Assembly: GCF_011392125.1 (NCBI RefSeq) | Contig: NZ_JAAJBU010000013.1 | Span: 18,545-82,544 of the forward strand | Direction: 5' to 3' | Length of the DNA: 64,000 nucleotides | Source: Flavobacterium lotistagni | GTDB taxonomy: Bacteria; Bacteroidota; Bacteroidia; Flavobacteriales; Flavobacteriaceae | In this document: positions 61,446-64,000 of the stretch, piece after piece | How the letters are laid out: the number at the start of each line of letters is the position of its first letter | Position numbering within the stretch: position 1 is the first letter of the stretch | Position numbers and translations under genes: made by a program | The notes under the pieces: generated by a model | What the model saw: only the letters and a program-made list of their open reading frames with translations | Told to the model about the DNA's origin: nothing | Databases searched by the model: none

Positions 61446-62837
61446 ATGAAAAACTGGCTTTTGATTTTGTTATTGTCATCGCTTCCGGGTTGGGCTCAAA
61501 CCGAAAACCCGACAGTGCTGCCGTTTGCCGAATTTCTGGGTTATGTAAAAAAGTACCATCCGATGGTGCGCAATGCCGGTCTTGAAGTGAGTATGGCGGA
61601 AGCCAACCTGATGAAAGCCCGCGGCGGATTTGACCCAAAATTAGAAGCGGATTTCTCACAGAAACAATTTAAAGACAAAGAATATTATTCGCTGCTCAAC
61701 GGTACTTTCAAAATCCCGACTTGGTACGGCATTGAAGCCAAAGCCGGATTTGAAAATAACGACGGCTTGTTTCTGGATCCGCAGAACACGGTTCCTAATA
61801 ACGGATTGGCTTCTTTTGGTGTGAGCGTTCCGTTGGGTCAAGGTTTACTGATTAACCAGCGGATGGCCGATTTAAGAAAAGCCAAAACCTATCTGAAACT
61901 CAGCCAAGACGAGCAGAAATTACGAGCCGTAGCAGTGATTCACGAAGCTTCGTTGGCTTATTTCAAGTGGAAACGAAGTTTTGACGAAGTGCAATTGTAC
62001 AGCGAATATTTGACTGTGGCAGAAAATCGTTTCCGCGGCATCAAAAGTTTGATTGAACAAGGCGATAAACCTGCGATTGACAGCATCGAGGCCAGAATTA
62101 TTGTGAGCAATCGTTTGGTGAGTTTAGAAGATTCAAAGCTCAAACTCAACAAAGCCGCACTAGAACTCAGCAATTTTTTGTGGCTCGACAATGCCATTCC
62201 GCTCGAGTTGGCCGAAACGGTACAGCCTGAAAAAGCACTCGCCAACTCCATCGCGACCACGCTGCGCACCGAAGAGCTGTTGCAAAACGAACCAACAATC
62301 GCCAACCACCCGAAAATTAATGTACTGGAAAGGAAGATAGAATTGCTAACCATCGACAAAAAACTCAAATCAAATGCTTTACTGCCGCGAATTGATTTGG
62401 GCTATTCCTATTTGGCTGTGCCCGATTCGATGTCGGCTTATGGCTTGAAAGATTATAAAGTAGGTGTAAACTTTGCCTTTCCTTTGTTTCTCAGAAAAGA
62501 ACGTGGCGATTTGAAAATGGCCAAATTGAAACTACAAGAATCGCAATTCAATTTGAGCTTGGAAAAATTGGAGCTTTCCAATAAAATTGCCTCGCAGCGC
62601 ATTGCCGTAAAATCGCTGGAGAAACAGAAAAAACTTATTGAAAGTTTGGTGGCCGATACCGAAACTTTGGTCAATTCTGAAACGCGGCTTTTTGAGTTTG
62701 GCGAGAGTTCCATGTTTTTACTCAATTCTAGGGAAAATAGTTTGATTTCGACGCAACTCTCACAAATCACACTGGAGAACCAACTCTTGATTTCGCATGC
62801 CGATTTGTATCAAACTATGGCCAATCCCGGAGGATAA
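61446..62837 (+). CDS. TolC-family outer-membrane channel
   Basis: A 463-residue exported protein (signal peptide MKNWLLILLLSSLPGWAQ). It has the TolC pattern: two related halves, each starting with a coiled-coil helix pair (VSMAEANLMKARGGFDPKLE and MAKLKLQESQFNLSLEKLEL) and each with barrel strands (IDLGYSYLAVPD, VGVNFAFPLFLRKE). A GTG directly upstream overlaps the adaptor's stop; the ATG at 61446 is preferred. It completes a tripartite export system with the two genes before it. Confidence 0.9.
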   Translation: MKNWLLILLLSSLPGWAQTENPTVLPFAEFLGYVKKYHPMVRNAGLEVSMAEANLMKARGGFDPKLEADFSQKQFKDKEYYSLLNGTFKIPTWYGIEAKAGFENNDGLFLDPQNTVPNNGLASFGVSVPLGQGLLINQRMADLRKAKTYLKLSQDEQKLRAVAVIHEASLAYFKWKRSFDEVQLYSEYLTVAENRFRGIKSLIEQGDKPAIDSIEARIIVSNRLVSLEDSKLKLNKAALELSNFLWLDNAIPLELAETVQPEKALANSIATTLRTEELLQNEPTIANHPKINVLERKIELLTIDKKLKSNALLPRIDLGYSYLAVPDSMSAYGLKDYKVGVNFAFPLFLRKERGDLKMAKLKLQESQFNLSLEKLELSNKIASQRIAVKSLEKQKKLIESLVADTETLVNSETRLFEFGESSMFLLNSRENSLISTQLSQITLENQLLISHADLYQTMANPGG

Positions 62838-62867
62838 ACCGCCAGCCACATCTTAACCTTTATTATT

Positions 62868-63626
62868 TTGAAAAAACTTTTACTGACGATTTTCTTATTG
62901 CATTCACTTTTCAGTACCGCCCAAAACCGGATTACTGACCGAAATAATATTGGCTGGTATGCGGCCAACGCGACTTTTACTGTTTCAGAACATTTCGGAA
63001 TCCACACCGAATACCAATGGCGGCGCCTAGATTATGGCGAAAACTGGCAGCAAGGTTTGTTGCGGATTGGCGTGAATTACAAATACAATAACAACGTGCT
63101 TTTTCGCGCAGGTTATGCTTGGGCCGAGACTTATCCGTATGGCGAGATTCCGCTCAATGGCATGGGAAAAGACTTTACCGAGCACCGCATTTTTGAAATG
63201 GTGCAATTCAATAATAATATGAACCAACTCAATGTGAGCCACCGTTTGATGCTGGAGCAACGCTGGGTCGGACGGTATTCAAGCGAGGATTTGAACAACG
63301 AAGACATTTATATCTACACCAACCGGTTGCGCTATATGTTCCGGTTGCAACTACCGGTTTACAAGGATTTTTACGCGGCCGCTTACGACGAAATATTCAT
63401 AGGCTTTGGCGGAAAAATCGCCGAAAATATTTTTGACCAGAACCGTTTGGGTTTACTCGTGGGCTACCAGTTCAATAAGCATTTCAAAGCCGAAGGCGGC
63501 TATTTGAACCAGATTGTACAACTGGGTCGCGAAGTGAATGGCGAGAATGTATTCCAGAAGAATAATGGTTTTATCGTTACAGGGATTTTTAATTTTGATT
63601 TGCGGAAAGCTGCTACAGGTAAATGA
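62868..63626 (+). CDS. DUF2490 outer-membrane protein
   Basis: A 252-residue predicted beta-barrel of the DUF2490 family. Signal peptide MKKLLLTIFLLHSLFSTAQ, read from a TTG start (no ATG is in frame nearby). Features: NRITDRNNIGWYAANATFTV, EYQWRRLDYGENWQQGLLRI, FTEHRIFEMVQF, LMLEQRWVGR and LLVGYQFNKHFKAEGGYLNQ. It follows the TolC gene by 30 bases and is the last gene of the operon. Copies of its last dozen codons, in a diverged form, recur in the tandem array downstream. The role is unknown. Confidence 0.82.
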   Translation: MKKLLLTIFLLHSLFSTAQNRITDRNNIGWYAANATFTVSEHFGIHTEYQWRRLDYGENWQQGLLRIGVNYKYNNNVLFRAGYAWAETYPYGEIPLNGMGKDFTEHRIFEMVQFNNNMNQLNVSHRLMLEQRWVGRYSSEDLNNEDIYIYTNRLRYMFRLQLPVYKDFYAAAYDEIFIGFGGKIAENIFDQNRLGLLVGYQFNKHFKAEGGYLNQIVQLGREVNGENVFQKNNGFIVTGIFNFDLRKAATGK

Positions 63627-64000
63627 CATCAAGAGCTTTGCGCCTTGGCGTCTTAGCGAGATTTAATTTTCTCGCAAAGGCGCAAAGGCGCAAAGACGCG
63701 AAGTTTGCACAGTGGTTTTCTACGGGCACGTCCTGATTGGAAATTTCAACTATGATTTGTGGAAAGTGACAACAGGTAAATGACATCAATAGCTTTGCGC
63801 CTTGGCGTCTTAGCGAGATTTAATTTTCTCGCAGAGGCGCAAAGACGCGAAGTTTTGCACAATGGTTTTCTATGGGCACGTCCTGATTGGAAATTTCAAC
63901 TATGATTTGTGGAAAGTGACAACAGGTAAATGACATCAATAGCTTTGCGCCTTGGCGTCTTAGCGAGATTTAATTTTCTCGCAGAGGCGCAAAGACGCGA
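63577..64000 (+). repeat. tandem array of 150-157-base units (incomplete at window end)
   Basis: Three units are seen, anchored by GGTAAATGACATCAA at 63618, 63775 and 63925. The spacing is 157 and then 150 bases. Each holds a coding-like tail (first: ...FDLRKAATGK stop; others: ...NYDLWKVTTGK stop), then an inverted repeat (GCTTTGCGCCTTGGCGTCTT ... TTCTCGCAAAGGCGCAAAG) built from 8-base CGCAAAGG units, then GTTTTCTACGGGCACGTCCT. Units 2 and 3 are almost identical; unit 1 has one more 8-base repeat. No full gene is present after 63626. Confidence 0.85.

Overview
The window looks like the chromosome of a Flavobacterium-type member of the Bacteroidota. Evidence: a gliding-motility ATPase (gldA), type IX secretion (T9SS) C-terminal sorting domains, a split methionine synthase, families typical of the phylum (DUF3857, DUF5686, DUF5916), and promoters of the Bacteroidota form TTG-N(18-23)-TAnnTTTG. 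It reads as ordinary core chromosome: there is no phage, plasmid, transposase, CRISPR array or antibiotic cluster. What stands out is a very heavy load of short non-coding repeats.

Layout. 1-10 kb: end of a T9SS surface protein, a cupin, kynurenine 3-monooxygenase (kmo), an ammonium transporter, an arginase/agmatinase-family hydrolase, an uncharacterised 603-residue protein with TIM-barrel flavoenzyme features, kynureninase (kynU) and a SIMPL protein. 10-21.5 kb, almost all minus strand: queA, aroA, a MazG-like protein, three tandem DUF3857 proteins (two lacking the transglutaminase Cys and His), dtd, rsgA, and a DAHP synthase/chorismate mutase behind what looks like an attenuator. 21.6-27.4 kb: gldA, a GIN-domain lipoprotein, a PagL-like outer-membrane deacylase and a CotH/lamin-tail T9SS protein. 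27.7-33.5 kb: the methionine locus, SAM-I riboswitch > metH N-terminal unit > metH C-terminal unit > metF. 33.6-39.7 kb: two tandem T9SS proteins, metK, a predicted beta-propeller protein, a deoxynucleoside kinase and a DinB-like protein. 39.8-47.4 kb: a membrane pyrophosphatase with a Cys-rich tail, a DNA glycosylase, a DUF5686 outer-membrane protein, a 400-bp MITE-like element and the pyruvate dehydrogenase E1 beta subunit. 47.6-52.3 kb: etfB-etfA, a bifunctional-nuclease/UVR protein, thyA, a TonB-type protein and tRNA-Gly. 52.5-57.6 kb: an L,D-transpeptidase-like protein, a DUF5916 protein and gpmI. 57.7-63.6 kb: an operon TetR > ABC exporter > HlyD-type adaptor > TolC-type channel > DUF2490 protein, followed by a tandem array cut by the window edge.

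How genes work together. metF makes methyl-THF for the two-piece MetH, and SAM (made by metK) should feed back on the riboswitch. kmo and kynU belong to the kynurenine route of tryptophan use. aroA and DAHPS/CM bracket the shikimate pathway. The last operon is a type I-like envelope exporter whose ATPase has lost most catalytic motifs.

Repeats. At least nine families fill the gaps: arrays with a strict 7-base period (also inside the aroA and metH coding regions), 8-base and 9-base arrays forming inverted repeats, a 23-base unit, three 40-110-base structured elements (called E, F and G here) that combine into composites, a MITE-like element, and a 150-157-base tandem duplication. Several lie inside operons (between etfB and etfA, between the SAM riboswitch and metH, and as the whole 5' leader of thyA and metF). 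Together with the ABC exporter and the 603-residue protein they are the most interesting content.
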